64,000 nt of DNA. Source: Hemerocallis citrina (taxonomy: Eukaryota; Streptophyta; Magnoliopsida; Asparagales; Asphodelaceae). The number at the start of each line of letters is the position of its first letter. Position 1 is the first letter of the stretch. The position numbers were made by a program, and so were the translations under genes. Below the pieces are notes generated by a model that saw nothing but the letters and a program-made list of their open reading frames with translations, did no database searches and had not been told where the DNA came from. The DNA lies in NCBI GenBank assembly GCA_017893485.1, contig CM030364.1, forward strand, positions 45,436,754-45,500,753, in the 5' to 3' direction. Shown piece after piece: positions 47,230 to 58,375 of this stretch.

Positions 47230-49120
47230 GGAACTCTTACCCAAACTCTAAATTGATAATGACATAATGGAAGAAAAAAATGATTTAGTGACACCAGGGA
47301 AAGTTATGAACATCAATGGGCCACACCTCAAAATCTTGCATACCAAATTACACATAATTGACTTGTCTCTTCAATTATACCAACACATTCTCTTACAGGA
47401 TGCAACAACTAAATTGTTTTCGTCAAATTGTAAAGTAATAGGGTCACATTACGGTCAATTTTTTCTCTAGGCTTAACCCAGCATAATTTTCTCTGTAGGT
47501 TTCTCCCAAGTAAATTTGATCAGATTGCCAACATAATTGGTCTCTTACAAATATGGTATAATAAATCTGTTACTTCCATATAATAATTATCACTCTCGTA
47601 TTACCAGATATATTATATGCTTATCTAGTTATTCCTCAGTCTCTTCTATTTCTCTTCTTTCTATATATTATTCTCAAACAACTAAAATGTGAAGGGTAAA
47701 GCCATACCTTGAGAGCTTTACCTTTTATAATAATCTCAACTGAAATGTTATATGCTTATTTAGATTAAATCCTCTATTTTTTTATTCTCAAGGTATGCTT
47801 ATATTCTTAAGAATAATCTAAAGTAAAATGTTATCCCTAGCCATACCCTTAGAGCTTTACATTGTGAAGACAATCTCGAGAGATTATAAGCAAATTGTTT
47901 TAAAATATAGTGATATATCAGAGATTTGAAGGTAAATTTTAATCCACCTATCTAATCAGATGTACAAGGATGCTCCATGAGTTCTTTATATATATGCGAT
48001 TATGCAAACCATAAAGTACTCAGAAAGTTGTCTTGAGAAGGTTTGCGTTCATGATGATTAGGTATGCTTATAATGACAGGCATTCATCTTCTCGGTATTT
48101 ATAATGCTTGGAGAAAATTTAGTGATCCGGAGGAGTGAAAATCAAAATACATTTTTACTTGTTCTGATCACAGGCTCATCATGTGCCTACTTTGAATGGG
48201 TTCCAAGAATTTATTGCAAAAAGCTCCTTACAACAATAAAAAGTATTTTGAAAAGCCAACTAAAATGACAATAAGAACCTACTGCATTCACGGAAAAATG
48301 GGTCTACATTGAACTGACAGATCATATATGAAGTTGACTCGTGACTTGTCGTTTGCAAGACACATGTATTGGGAGGAAGATTTTTTAATTATTGGTTTCT
48401 AAAAAAAGAATTTGAGCTGGTGTACCATGTCCATTTCAATATGTCCATCTATGAGCTTTTTGGATATGAGTTGGTGTATAAAGTGTAACTTAAGAATCTT
48501 TCACTATGGAAGAGTTTTTTATGGTTTAAGAAATACTGTGCACTTTTAATCAAACGAAAAAGAAACAGTAATACTATGCACTTCTTGTTCTAACTTATGT
48601 GACCCAGTTCTATTCCTGCACATTTTAGGAACACAAGTTGCATTTTTTATGAGGTAGCCTAATTTTGTGGGTTATAATCACTCATACTGTGTTGCGTGCA
48701 CAAGCATTGTACACTTATATCGGCCATACAAATCTGACGGAACTGACCAATTCAGAGTGTCAAAGTTCATGTTGTTCGTATGGGCATGTTTGTGGCTTAT
48801 TATACCGATGCCCATCTTTTTCGTCGGCTGCCTCGTGTGCGAGACATGAATTGGCCACAAGTTTCCCCTTGCCTTTCCAGATAAAAAAACGCCACCAATC
48901 AAATTGTTCCTAATTTTGCGAACGATAATGCAACTAGAAAGAGAAACGAATCTATAAAAGTCGTGGAATCAGAGTTGCAAAGAGGAGTTGCTATATGGCA
49001 GGCCCTGTTGACCTTTGTATAGAAGATGTAGTGTTACAAAATGACTTAATTCTCAACACAGTTTCTACATAATATTATTCCCCCGCTCTCTATTTCCTCC
49101 ACGGAACCAGATGGTAACAA
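47230..49120. other. AT-rich DNA, no gene recognised
   Basis: 1.9 kb without a recognisable domain, repeat arms or convincing exon series. Confidence 0.5.
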
Positions 49121-49230
49121 AAGTTGGACAAATACACTCATCTTCGTTCTACAAAATATTTAACAATCCTAAAAAAAAAGGTGCCCTTTACTGAAGATGG
49201 CGACAATTTTATGGTAATGTTACAATTCTT

Positions 49231-49266
49231 CCCCCCCCCCTCCCCCCCCCCCCCCCCCCCCCCCCC
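49231..49266. repeat. Poly-C tract
   Basis: Thirty-six positions that are C except for one T. Proline-rich frames across it are artefacts. Confidence 0.9.
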
Positions 49267-49319
49267 ATTTACCTGCAGAGTGTTTGAACAGAATGAGCAC
49301 CTAAAGAAAAGAAAAGGAG

Positions 49320-49665
49320 ATTCGGTGAAAAGAAGTAACAGACATAATATTTACATCTCTCAAATATCATTTGAGCCAGCAGCATCAACGCTTCTTGTTC
49401 ATCAACTAAAGATCTAATCATTTCAAGGTCTTTCACTGCTTGAGCTGCTAGATATGATTTAGATTCAGTATCAGAGATCCTGTAAGCTATGGCATCTGCA
49501 GTTTCCTCTATACAGTCAGGAGCTGCTGTTGACTTGTTGGTTCCTCCAGGATTCTAAGCCTGCTGTCTTGACAATCGAATGCCAGGCTCCTTCTGCTTTG
49601 GTGTTGGCGTTTTTGTTGCAAAGCTTGATGAATCTTTCACCTTGTATCCTCCTTTATCAATCTAC
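49320..49665 (-). pseudogene. Gene-fragment exons inside the inverted-repeat unit
   Basis: On the - strand, about 49664-49560 reads GGYKVKDSSSFATKTPTPKQ and KEPGIRLSRQQ before a stop. A shifted frame then reads TAAPDCIEETADAIAYRISD, TESKSYLAAQAVKDLEMIRS and LVDEQEALMLLAQMIFERC. The regular Ala/Glu/Leu helix pattern and lack of stops are coding-like. It faintly recalls a C-terminal helical segment of some plant MYB-like proteins, but I do not claim that identity. Confidence 0.4.
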
Positions 49666-50684
49666 ATTTTCATAATTGTTAAATTTATTAATATTCAGTT
49701 TCATTCTTAGCTAAAGTGACAAGTATCTTTAACTTCTATAACTTTAGTTTTTAGTAAACTGGAATCCGCTGTTGGTTATTAATTTAATTTTATTCATTTA
49801 TTTGTAGTTATTCATTTTTTACTTGTATTCCTTGATAATTCACTTTCTTAATTAGATCAAATCTACCAACAAATGGCTTCGGAAATCAACTATCACTTTA
49901 GGACTCAGAATTATATCAGATTATGTAATCTGCAGTATTCAGTTCGCACCTTTCAGCACCTTCTTTGAAGGTAAAATTTTATGCATAGAACTTCACAGCC
50001 TTAAGCTAACATCTACGAGTGTGTGTGTATGCGCGCGCACACATATTTGAATATAGCATTTACCTTAACTGCAGTGCTAGGATGTACAAAACAAGCTACA
50101 TTTATCATCAGTAAAAAATCTGACCAATTTTCATTAGTTGGTTACAAATGTGATGTCAAACTTTTCTCAGTGTTAGTTCAACTCATGCAAAAGAAAAATT
50201 ATGCACAAGAGAGAGTCTTTCCTTAAGATCTGGAAGTAAAAGGTTATGGATAAATAGATGAATTGTTTTAGTAATGGATTTTATGCACAAGTCAGTAGAG
50301 TGCAACCCTCAAAATTACACTACAAAAGGAAAGATGATAGAGAAAGAGGTAGGATGATAAAGCACATTCATATATGAGGCACATTAAAAGCAAAACAACA
50401 AACACGAAACATTCTTTGGGTGACAAATAACACAAGGGGCATAAAACCAAGAGAATATTCCATCGTCTGGATGGGAATCTTCTAATTTTCTGTATAATTA
50501 CACAAAAGATAGATCTATTACACAATTCTTGTTTATAGTAAAGCTTGTATTCCAATCAAAGAAAAGATATAGTAAAGATTCTCATAAGTGGATTATTCAT
50601 TATTCGTGCAACTTGAAGATGATTAGAGAAGCAACAATTTAAAATGCATAATAGGATATAATATTCACCTAGCTCTTGACGATA

Positions 50685-50745
50685 ACCAACAAGAAATTGA
50701 TCTGCCATATCAACCAGCTCCTCAAACTTTGCAATCCTACACAAC
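50685..50745 (-). pseudogene. Short captured exon-like segment
   Basis: The - strand reads RIAKFEELVDMADQFLVGYR, preceded by a TTGTTGTGTAG acceptor and followed by a GAGCTAG/GTGAAT donor. It has coding character. The wording resembles the start of a plant domain of unknown function (DUF7795-like), a tentative impression. Confidence 0.35.
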
Positions 50746-51129
50746 AAAATCACAACACCTAAAAAAGAAACAGACATCTACTTTAATATAAACTCTGAAA
50801 CTATAAAAGATGCCTTGTCCTGCAAGTCCACGGAGAGTAAATTAGAGGTTAAACAAAACTTTATGCAAACACATATCCAAGCACTTGAATGTTGCAACAT
50901 TGTATATGTGTTTTGAGTTTATCTTCAGAAATTGTGGCAAGGAATAAATATTTATGTGAAATATTCTGCTCCAAACCAACAGATTGATTAAAGAGAGCAA
51001 TATAAACAGAGGATTGGTTGGGGCGTAAAACTATCAAAGATTCAAAATATTTCTCAAAATACAAAATCTAAACAGAACACCATAACGGTAAACCTTATCT
51101 ATTAGGTTTTATACATTTATTTAAAAGAA

Positions 51130-51480
51130 AGTACCGGGGTTCGAAGAACGATTAGTCGCAATAGATGAAGAGGAAGTTGCTGTCGGTACTGCAGGAGTGC
51201 GAGATCGAGGCAGTGGCTGATGGTGGTGGCGCTCAGGAACGGCAGGGTGTCGACGGCAGCAGTGGTGGACGGTTAGGGGTTTCGGAGTGGAGGGGGTTTG
51301 GGGATTAGGGTTTCGATGTTGGGGGATTTGAGGTGGGGGTTGCGAGAGTGATTGAGGGGCAGATAGGGGACGGCGCGTCGGGATTGGGAGTGGAATTGGG
51401 GTTAGGATTTGGGTTTTGAGAGAGATGGAAGTTGTTAGGGTTAGGGTTTAGAGAAAGATCGGAGATTTCGACGTATACGA
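51130..51480 (-). pseudogene. Leader and first-exon-like segment next to the right inverted repeat
   Basis: On the - strand, telo-boxes (AAACCCTAACCCTAAC) precede an open Pro/Ser/Thr-rich frame ending TATSSSSIATNRSSNP at a donor CCCCG/GTACTT (near 51136). There is no in-frame ATG, so the start is missing. It lies immediately inside the right arm of the inverted-repeat unit, as gene pieces often do in Pack-MULEs. Confidence 0.4.
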
Positions 51481-51695
51481 GAGGGAGAACGAGAGGAAGG
51501 GGAAAGTTGGGTATATTTATTATTATTATTATTATTATTTATATTTAGTTTTTATTTAAATATAAATGCTAAATAAATGATCACAAATCAATAATAGTCT
51601 CTGATCAGTTTGATTAACAAAATGAACGAAAGGTTGGGATTGGCTCTGGACAGATTTTTTTTCTTCTATTCTTGCTTTTATAATAGAAAATAGAT

Positions 51696-51837
51696 ATATA
51701 TATATATATATATATTATGAATAAAAATATTTATTGATATATTCACAATCAAAATGTATACAAATACATACGCATACACATATAAAAATACATACGAGTA
51801 TTCATGTGTATACATCATATACAATCCATTCAATATA

Positions 51838-51870
<33 letters not shown>
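51696..51870. repeat. (TA)n and (GA)n microsatellites
   Basis: AT dinucleotide runs at 51695-51716 and 51834-51859, the second passing into a (GA)n run that borders the next foldback element. Confidence 0.9.
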
Positions 51871-51872
<2 letters not shown>

Positions 51873-52828
51873 GAGTGATCCAATGAGAAACATCTTAAAA
51901 TAAGAAAATGAGAAACATTAATTATAACCATTGGATATAAGAGGATTGAGATGAATGGCTCTAATTCATTTGGATGAGTAATGAAAAAAACCAGTTTATT
52001 TTAACTAATCTGTAAAAAAAAACCACTAAAAAAAAATCCAAACTGGACTTCTTCCTCCCTTCTTCTCCATCGACGCCCACTTCTTCTCCATCCCTGAGGC
52101 ATCAAATGTACTAGTTCAAGAAAAACAATCAAATTCAAACACAAAAAAAAGGACATGGTTAATTGTTGACATTGTGAAATTTGCTTTGAAATTTTTATGT
52201 TTTACACAAGCGGCCAATGCTACATAAAGATGGTATATATTGAACAAACAAAAGAAGGAAATACACTAAAAGCATAGGTGCTGCAACTCAAACCTATTAT
52301 ATTTCCAGAAGCCATACCCGAACACTAGATTCCCATGCACAGGATGAAATGCATGCAGGAATTTCTTCAGTTGGCTGATCAGCATCTCGAAAAGATCATG
52401 AAACCTAAAGGAAGCAGTAAGGGGTATGCCGTATGCGACTGGGCCAGCGACTTATGCTTTCCTCATTGGCTATTTCATGGTACGTACTAGTAGTTGTGAA
52501 TTTTTCTCAACACTGCAACAATGCATGTCTACATGTGCAGTGATACATGTCTACATGTGCTATAACGATACATGTCTACAATACATGTCTAGTAGCTGTG
52601 AGATGTTTTTTTGTTTTTTTTGTTTTTTTTTTTTGTGTATAAGAAATGAGAACTAATGTTTGGGTTTTTTTTGGTGGTTTTTTTTATAGATTAGTTAAAA
52701 TAAACCGGTTTTTTTAATTACTAATCCAAATGAATTAGAGCCATTCATGTCAATCCTTTCATATCCAATGGTTATAATTAATGTTTCTCATTTTTTTATT
52801 TTAAGATGTTTCTCATTGGATCACTCCT
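51871..52828. mobile_element. Foldback element 1 with long inverted arms (958 bp)
   Basis: Arms of about 165 bp start GGAGTGATCCAATGAGAAAC on the left and end with its complement on the right (52809-52828 region), sharing TCTAATTCATTTGGAT and TTAATTATAACCATTGGATAT inverted. The outer flanks mirror each other too, (TA)n(GA)n left and (TC)n(TA)n right. It carries an exon-like segment (52343-52479) and no transposase. Confidence 0.75.
52343..52479 (+). pseudogene. Captured exon inside foldback element 1
   Basis: 137 bp bounded by a CATGCACAG acceptor and a CATG/GTACGT donor. The frame is open throughout: MKCMQEFLQLADQHLEKIMK, then PKGSSKGYAVCDWASDLCFP and HWLFH. Codon pattern and splice sites suggest an exon taken from a host gene. 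I do not recognise the protein. Confidence 0.5.
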
Positions 52829-52871
52829 CATATACATCTCTCTCTCTATATATATATAGAGAGAGAGAGAG

Positions 52872-53098
52872 AGGAATGCTCCATTGAAAACGTACTGTAG
52901 CGATGAAAATGTGGAAAACTACCTAGGCCGTTGTTTCCAACAACAGCCTAAACCACCTAGGCTGTTGTTGGAAACCTAGGCCGTTGTTTCCAACAACAGC
53001 TTAGGTGGTTTTCATGTGTTTTCACATCATTTGCGTTTTCAACAGCCTAGGTGGTTTTCACGTGTTTTCACATCATTTGCGTTTTCAATGGAGCATTT

Positions 53099-53100
<2 letters not shown>
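52872..53100. mobile_element. Foldback MITE 2 (about 229 bp)
   Basis: Ends GGAATGCTCCATTGAAAACG and its inverted partner CGTTTTCAATGGAGCATTTCC. It is bordered by (TA)n(GA)n left and (TA)n right. The interior has repeated GTTGTTTCCAACAACAG hairpins and a duplicated GTGTTTTCACATCATTTGCG block. Confidence 0.8.
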
Positions 53101-53135
<35 letters not shown>

Positions 53136-53807
53136 CGAAGGGCTCCATATATATATATATATACATACAAATTTTAAAAAAAATCATATTTGTAAAATAT
53201 AAGAATATATTTTATAAAAATATTATTTTTCAAAAAATTGTTTTGTTTAAACAATCGGACTAATATACAAAATTTTAATTGAGATGATATCCCGAATATA
53301 TCTAATCGGGTTCAGAATATATAATATATCTAAAAATTCCTCAATTAAAACTAATAACCATGAAAATTGAAAAATATATATCACATACAATTCTCCAATA
53401 TGCACGAATTAATATGTAAAATGGTTATATACTATTTTGCAGGGTGTTAGTTACACCCCTTCAATAGTCTCAACGTTGAAGAGTACCGCGGTTTAAATCA
53501 CTTTGTTGAGGAATTTGAGAAACAACACGGTACAAGATGACAAGAGATGACAACTGGTCGTGTAGAACGATCAAGATAAAAGAACAACCACACAAAATAT
53601 ATATTTTTCCAACTGAGAAAAATAGCAAGTCCCTGGAGTTTACATTTTCACATGCAACACACGTACAATTTATGTAAATTTAAGGTAGAATGTGGGGACC
53701 TCAGGTAACACATACTGTAACACTTTCTGAAAGAAAAAAAACCCAAAAATATCTCTCTGAAAAAGCTGCTGCCGTCGTTTTAGCTCACTCTGCCTCTCCC
53801 GTCCCTG
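53101..53807. other. TA microsatellites and HISN5 upstream region
   Basis: (TA)n at 53101-53130 and 53147-53163, then AT-rich unique DNA. From about 53690 a pyrimidine-rich stretch leads to the HISN5 start and is probably its leader. No TATA box could be assigned with confidence. Confidence 0.5.
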
Positions 53808-55766
53808 ATGAACTCACTGACCTCTTCTTCAATTTCTTCATCCCCTTTCCTCAAAACCCTAGAAAAATATAGGGTTAGGGTTTCGCCTCTTCGCATTTCT
53901 ACCTTCTCAATCCCCAATCAAAATCCATCCCGTCAATTTCCCCGCCAAATGTCATCCCTTAGGGTTTCCCTCAACGAAGAGAACGGCTCCGCCCCTATCG
54001 CCTCTGTTGCCGAATCATGTAAATTTCCCAACTTACGTTTTTTTTATTAGAATAGTTGTGAATTTTTGCTAATTGATGAAAAGTATATGTTTTAAAAAAA
54101 AGTAAATTTGGCAGCTTCGCGGATTGGGGAGGTTAAGAGAGTGACGAAGGAGACCAATGTGTATGTGAAGATTAGTCTGGATGGCAATGGAATCGCTGAT
54201 TGCAGTTCGGGGATTCCGTTTTTGGATCATATGTTGGATGTAAGCATTGGAATAGCTTATCATTTGCTTGCAAATTTTTAGTTAGGTATATGATCACGAA
54301 ACAGTAGGTATTTGTAGGTTATTCGAGAATGAAAGTTGGAAAAGTTGATTGTTGGACCTGAATTGAATATTGTAAGTTGGGTCTCACACTGTTATGCTAG
54401 GTATCAGATGGGGATCCTTGTTAAGAAACAAGGATGCTCGATGTTTTTGAGAAAGATGGAATAAATTATTTTGTAGTCGCATTATCTTATAGTATTTATA
54501 TTAAGCCATGATCTTCTATAAAACTCTTTATTCAAGCAGCCTGCTTTAGTGCTTAAATTGTATGTATTGCATATTACATCATATGCTTTGGTAGGGTTAT
54601 GCATCAGCACAATCTTGTGTATACTATTGGATAAGGAGCATTTTATTTGTATTCTAGTGTTAGGAGTGGGGAGCTATGTTGCATAAGTACGGGTACGGGA
54701 TACGGGTACGACAGGACACAGATGCGGGGATACGCAATTTCTCGAAAGAGTGGGACACGTGTACGTTTAATATGAATATGTATTTATTTTAATAAATATT
54801 ATGCTAAAATAATAATAAATTCAAAAATATTATAATAGCTTCAAAAGAATATCAAATCACTACTAACTAACAATTTAGCATTTTAACATAAAAATAAGTG
54901 ATTCGATACTATTCACAAAAGCAAACAATTTAACATTTTAACATAAAAATAAGTGATTCGATACTATTAACAAAAGCAAATGCATCACATGATTGATCAT
55001 TCATATGCAAGCCACATCCCAACATAAAATGAACAATCACAAAGTCATAGTGACTATAAACTTCTAGGTCATACGAGTAAAACCTATTGGGTATTGTGTA
55101 TCACTATCTATTGTTTTATTATAATTTGTATTTAGTTATTGGATGTGTATCCAATAACACTAAACTTAACTTTAAAATAAATATTTTCTTTAAAAAAAGT
55201 TAAAGAAAATACACCTAAATCACACCCAATACGCTTCCAAAACACACTCGAATATTTTATATTTATTTTAATCAATAAAATAAGTGGGTGCATATTGGAC
55301 ACGCATCCAAGCTGCACCCAAATGCACCCGATACGCACCCGGTGCGGGTACGGAGCCCAAAAATAAGCACCCATGCTTCATAGGTGGGGAGCATGCATTG
55401 AATTCAACAAATTTCTTATAAGCCATGACAATAGAATATTAATTAGTGTGACCTTCATTACACAACTTTATAGTGAACATTCATAATTTGTTTTATGAAG
55501 CCAAGCTGTAGAAAGAATATTTTTGCACAAATGTGAGGACTATCTGATTTATGTATGGCGGGGGTATAAGTATTTAGTTTAAATTTTAATAATATGTATA
55601 AAACAATTTGAATTTGGGAGCAACAAAATACTTTAACTCAAAAACATTTAACTATTATATACCATTAAGCTATGAAGCACCGATATGGGTACGGCAATAC
55701 GCGTACGGGAACACGGGTATGGGGGATATGAAAATTTTAAAAAAAGTAGAATACTAGATACGACAG

Positions 55767-55808
<42 letters not shown>

Positions 55809-56169
55809 AAGTATTTCGTTGTGCACCACCTATGGTGCACACGGCGTGTGCACTCGGTTTTCCCGCCTTCGTATCGACAATCCGAACCGTTCACATTAAT
55901 CTACACATCTAAATTAGTCTAAATATGTAAAATCAAATCATTTGAAATTCATTTGCCCATCCATTGAAGTGTTACAAAATTGTATGGTTGAAAATCATTA
56001 TTATTTATAGTCACATGATGGATGGGCTAATGAATTTCAAATGATTTGATTTTACATATTTAGACTAATTTAGATGTGTAGATCAATGTGAACGGTTCGG
56101 ATCATCGATATGAAGGCGGGAAAGCAGAGTGCACACGAGTGCACATGGAGGGGTGGTGCACAATGGAAG

Positions 56170-56214
<45 letters not shown>

Positions 56215-58337
56215 GTTCGCCCATTAAGACGTGCCTACGGCACGTCTTTGGAACGGTGCACCTGATTTGATTATATAAAATAGTTTTGGAGGTCCAGCAA
56301 ATTAATTGAAATAGTAAACATATTATATGAGGAAGCAGTATATCTAACTTTAAGCTCAACCATCGCCTTTTTGATCATTAGTTTGAACTTACCTGGAATG
56401 CATATAGTTTGTTAGAAATACTGCATAAAGTTTTTTTAAACTTCAGCATCACTTTTAAATACTTGTAATAGTTATGCAAGGACATTATCATATAGGTTTT
56501 ATATAGCTTACTCTAATCCCATAACTACTATGAGCATGTCTAAATACAATGGTAAGTTGGTAACGCAAGTGCAGGTGTGAAGGTATCTACAATACCAATA
56601 ATCTAAACATTTGTTTGTCTGAGACTCAGTTTGCAATTGAAATACCTCGTATTATTATTTCAACCAAAATGAAATGCATGAAGTTCTCAAAACTCTAAAC
56701 CAAACTAATCATTTTTTTATCTTCATTTTGTCTCCCATTACACCTTTATATGAAAAAATCAAAATGGATAAATAACAAATTTACTTTAGCTGTCTTTCTT
56801 GAGTTGAAAGTTTGCACCCTTCACTGGTAAACTCCAGTCATCCCAATCCTATATATCCAAACATACACTAAAAGTTCTTATATGTTATGTTATCCATGGT
56901 TTTTAATAATCAGTGAAGGGAACACTTCACGATAGTATTTTTTCTTGTAGTAAAGAAATTAATGTTGCATATTTGCCAAGTTATTTTAGGTTGCTGGTCA
57001 GCTTACCTGTCCTGCTATGGTTTGGAAGCCCAAATTGAGGCCACCAAATAATCCATCTCTCACATGCGTACACCTTAAATCAAAACCAATAAAAAACTCA
57101 TCAAATAAATCACCAAATTAAATTTTTTTAAAATAAAAAATAAAACAATCATACCTCTCTAAACTTAGATACTAGGAAGCATAGTCTCTTTACGGAGGCT
57201 CATGCACCCGAGTCGGACTCGTATCGGACTTGGGTGCGGCGGGGGTGCGGCGGGACACGCACGGGGTGCAGCGTGGTGCATGTCCATTATTTTATATTAA
57301 AAATTTTAATGGGTGCGTTTCGGGTGCGGTTCGGGTGCGGCTAGGGTGCGGATTTGAGCCTTTGCTATAAAAAATAAAATCTATATCCCACACTTCTCTC
57401 TCTATCTGATGTTTTCTCTCCCCCCCTCTTTCAAGAACTCTCTATAGTTTTTGCTTCCTGTTGTGATTGGATGACCATAATTAATCATTTATTGCTTTCT
57501 GTTGTGATTGTATGACCCCAAAAGTCCGTACAACCTTAATTAATCCTTTTTGCTTGTTTTTTTTGCTTGCTTGTTTACTTGTTTGTTGTGATTGTATGAA
57601 CTCAAATATACATAATAATATAATATGCTTGTTTGTTGTGATTGTATGAACTCAAATATACATAATATGCTTACTTACTGTGATTGTATGAACTGAAATC
57701 TCTTGGTTAATGTATGATTCTTAACAATTATTTTGCTTTTCTGTACAAAAATATAAATATAAATATATAATATATAAAATAATTATTTAAATATTGGTCG
57801 AATCCCAGCCGCACCCTCATCCTATTGTTTTTGAAAATTGCCGCATCCTCGCACCCGCATCCCCGCACCTGAATCGGTGCGTCCTAGCTTAAATCTCATG
57901 CACACACAAAATTCGAGTCAGTAAAAAACTGAGTAATCTCCTGCATACACAAAATTAAAAATTAGAATGAGAATTCGGTTAATGAGATGAATTAGAGTCG
58001 TCGCATAGCAAATAAAGGCTCTCGATTCAGTGGAGGGGAGTCGCCGTAACGGAGCCGCTTGATATTTACGCTCGATTTGGTGGAGGGGAGTCACCGATAC
58101 GGAAATAGCAGCAGATCAGATATCGGTGACGACCTCTTGATTGAGGTTCGACATCGGATTTGGATTTGCTTTGAGATTTTCAAAATTTCAAAATTTCAAA
58201 ATTTTCAAAATTTCAAAATTTCAATTTTTTTTAATTTTAAAATTTATTTTTTTTTAAAAACATTTTTTAAATTTAATTTTTTTTTAAAATTTAAAACTTA
58301 TTTTAAAAATATTTTTAAAATTTCAAAATTTTTAAAA

Positions 58338-58375
<38 letters not shown>

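Larger units (their letters stand above)
44522..51695. mobile_element. Inverted-repeat unit of about 7.2 kb carrying gene fragments (MULE-like)
   Basis: A 175-bp sequence at 44522-44695 (ATCTATTTTCTATTATA, TCTGTCC, CCAATCCCAACCTTTCGTTC, TGATTTGTGATC) is repeated inverted at 51518-51695 with few differences. Between the arms lie exon-like segments on the - strand and smaller elements. Long terminal inverted repeats around captured exons are typical of Mutator-like elements. I found no transposase and no clear target duplication, so class is inferred. Confidence 0.5.

Noticed and set aside
49320..49440. Assignment to a telomere-binding MYB-like protein
   Set aside because: Only a vague helical resemblance; no MYB domain in the window.
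53690..53872. Alternative + strand start at 53690 overlapping the HISN5 leader
   Set aside because: It is in a different frame from the enzyme and stops before exon 2; the 53808 frame gives a transit peptide continuous with the enzyme.
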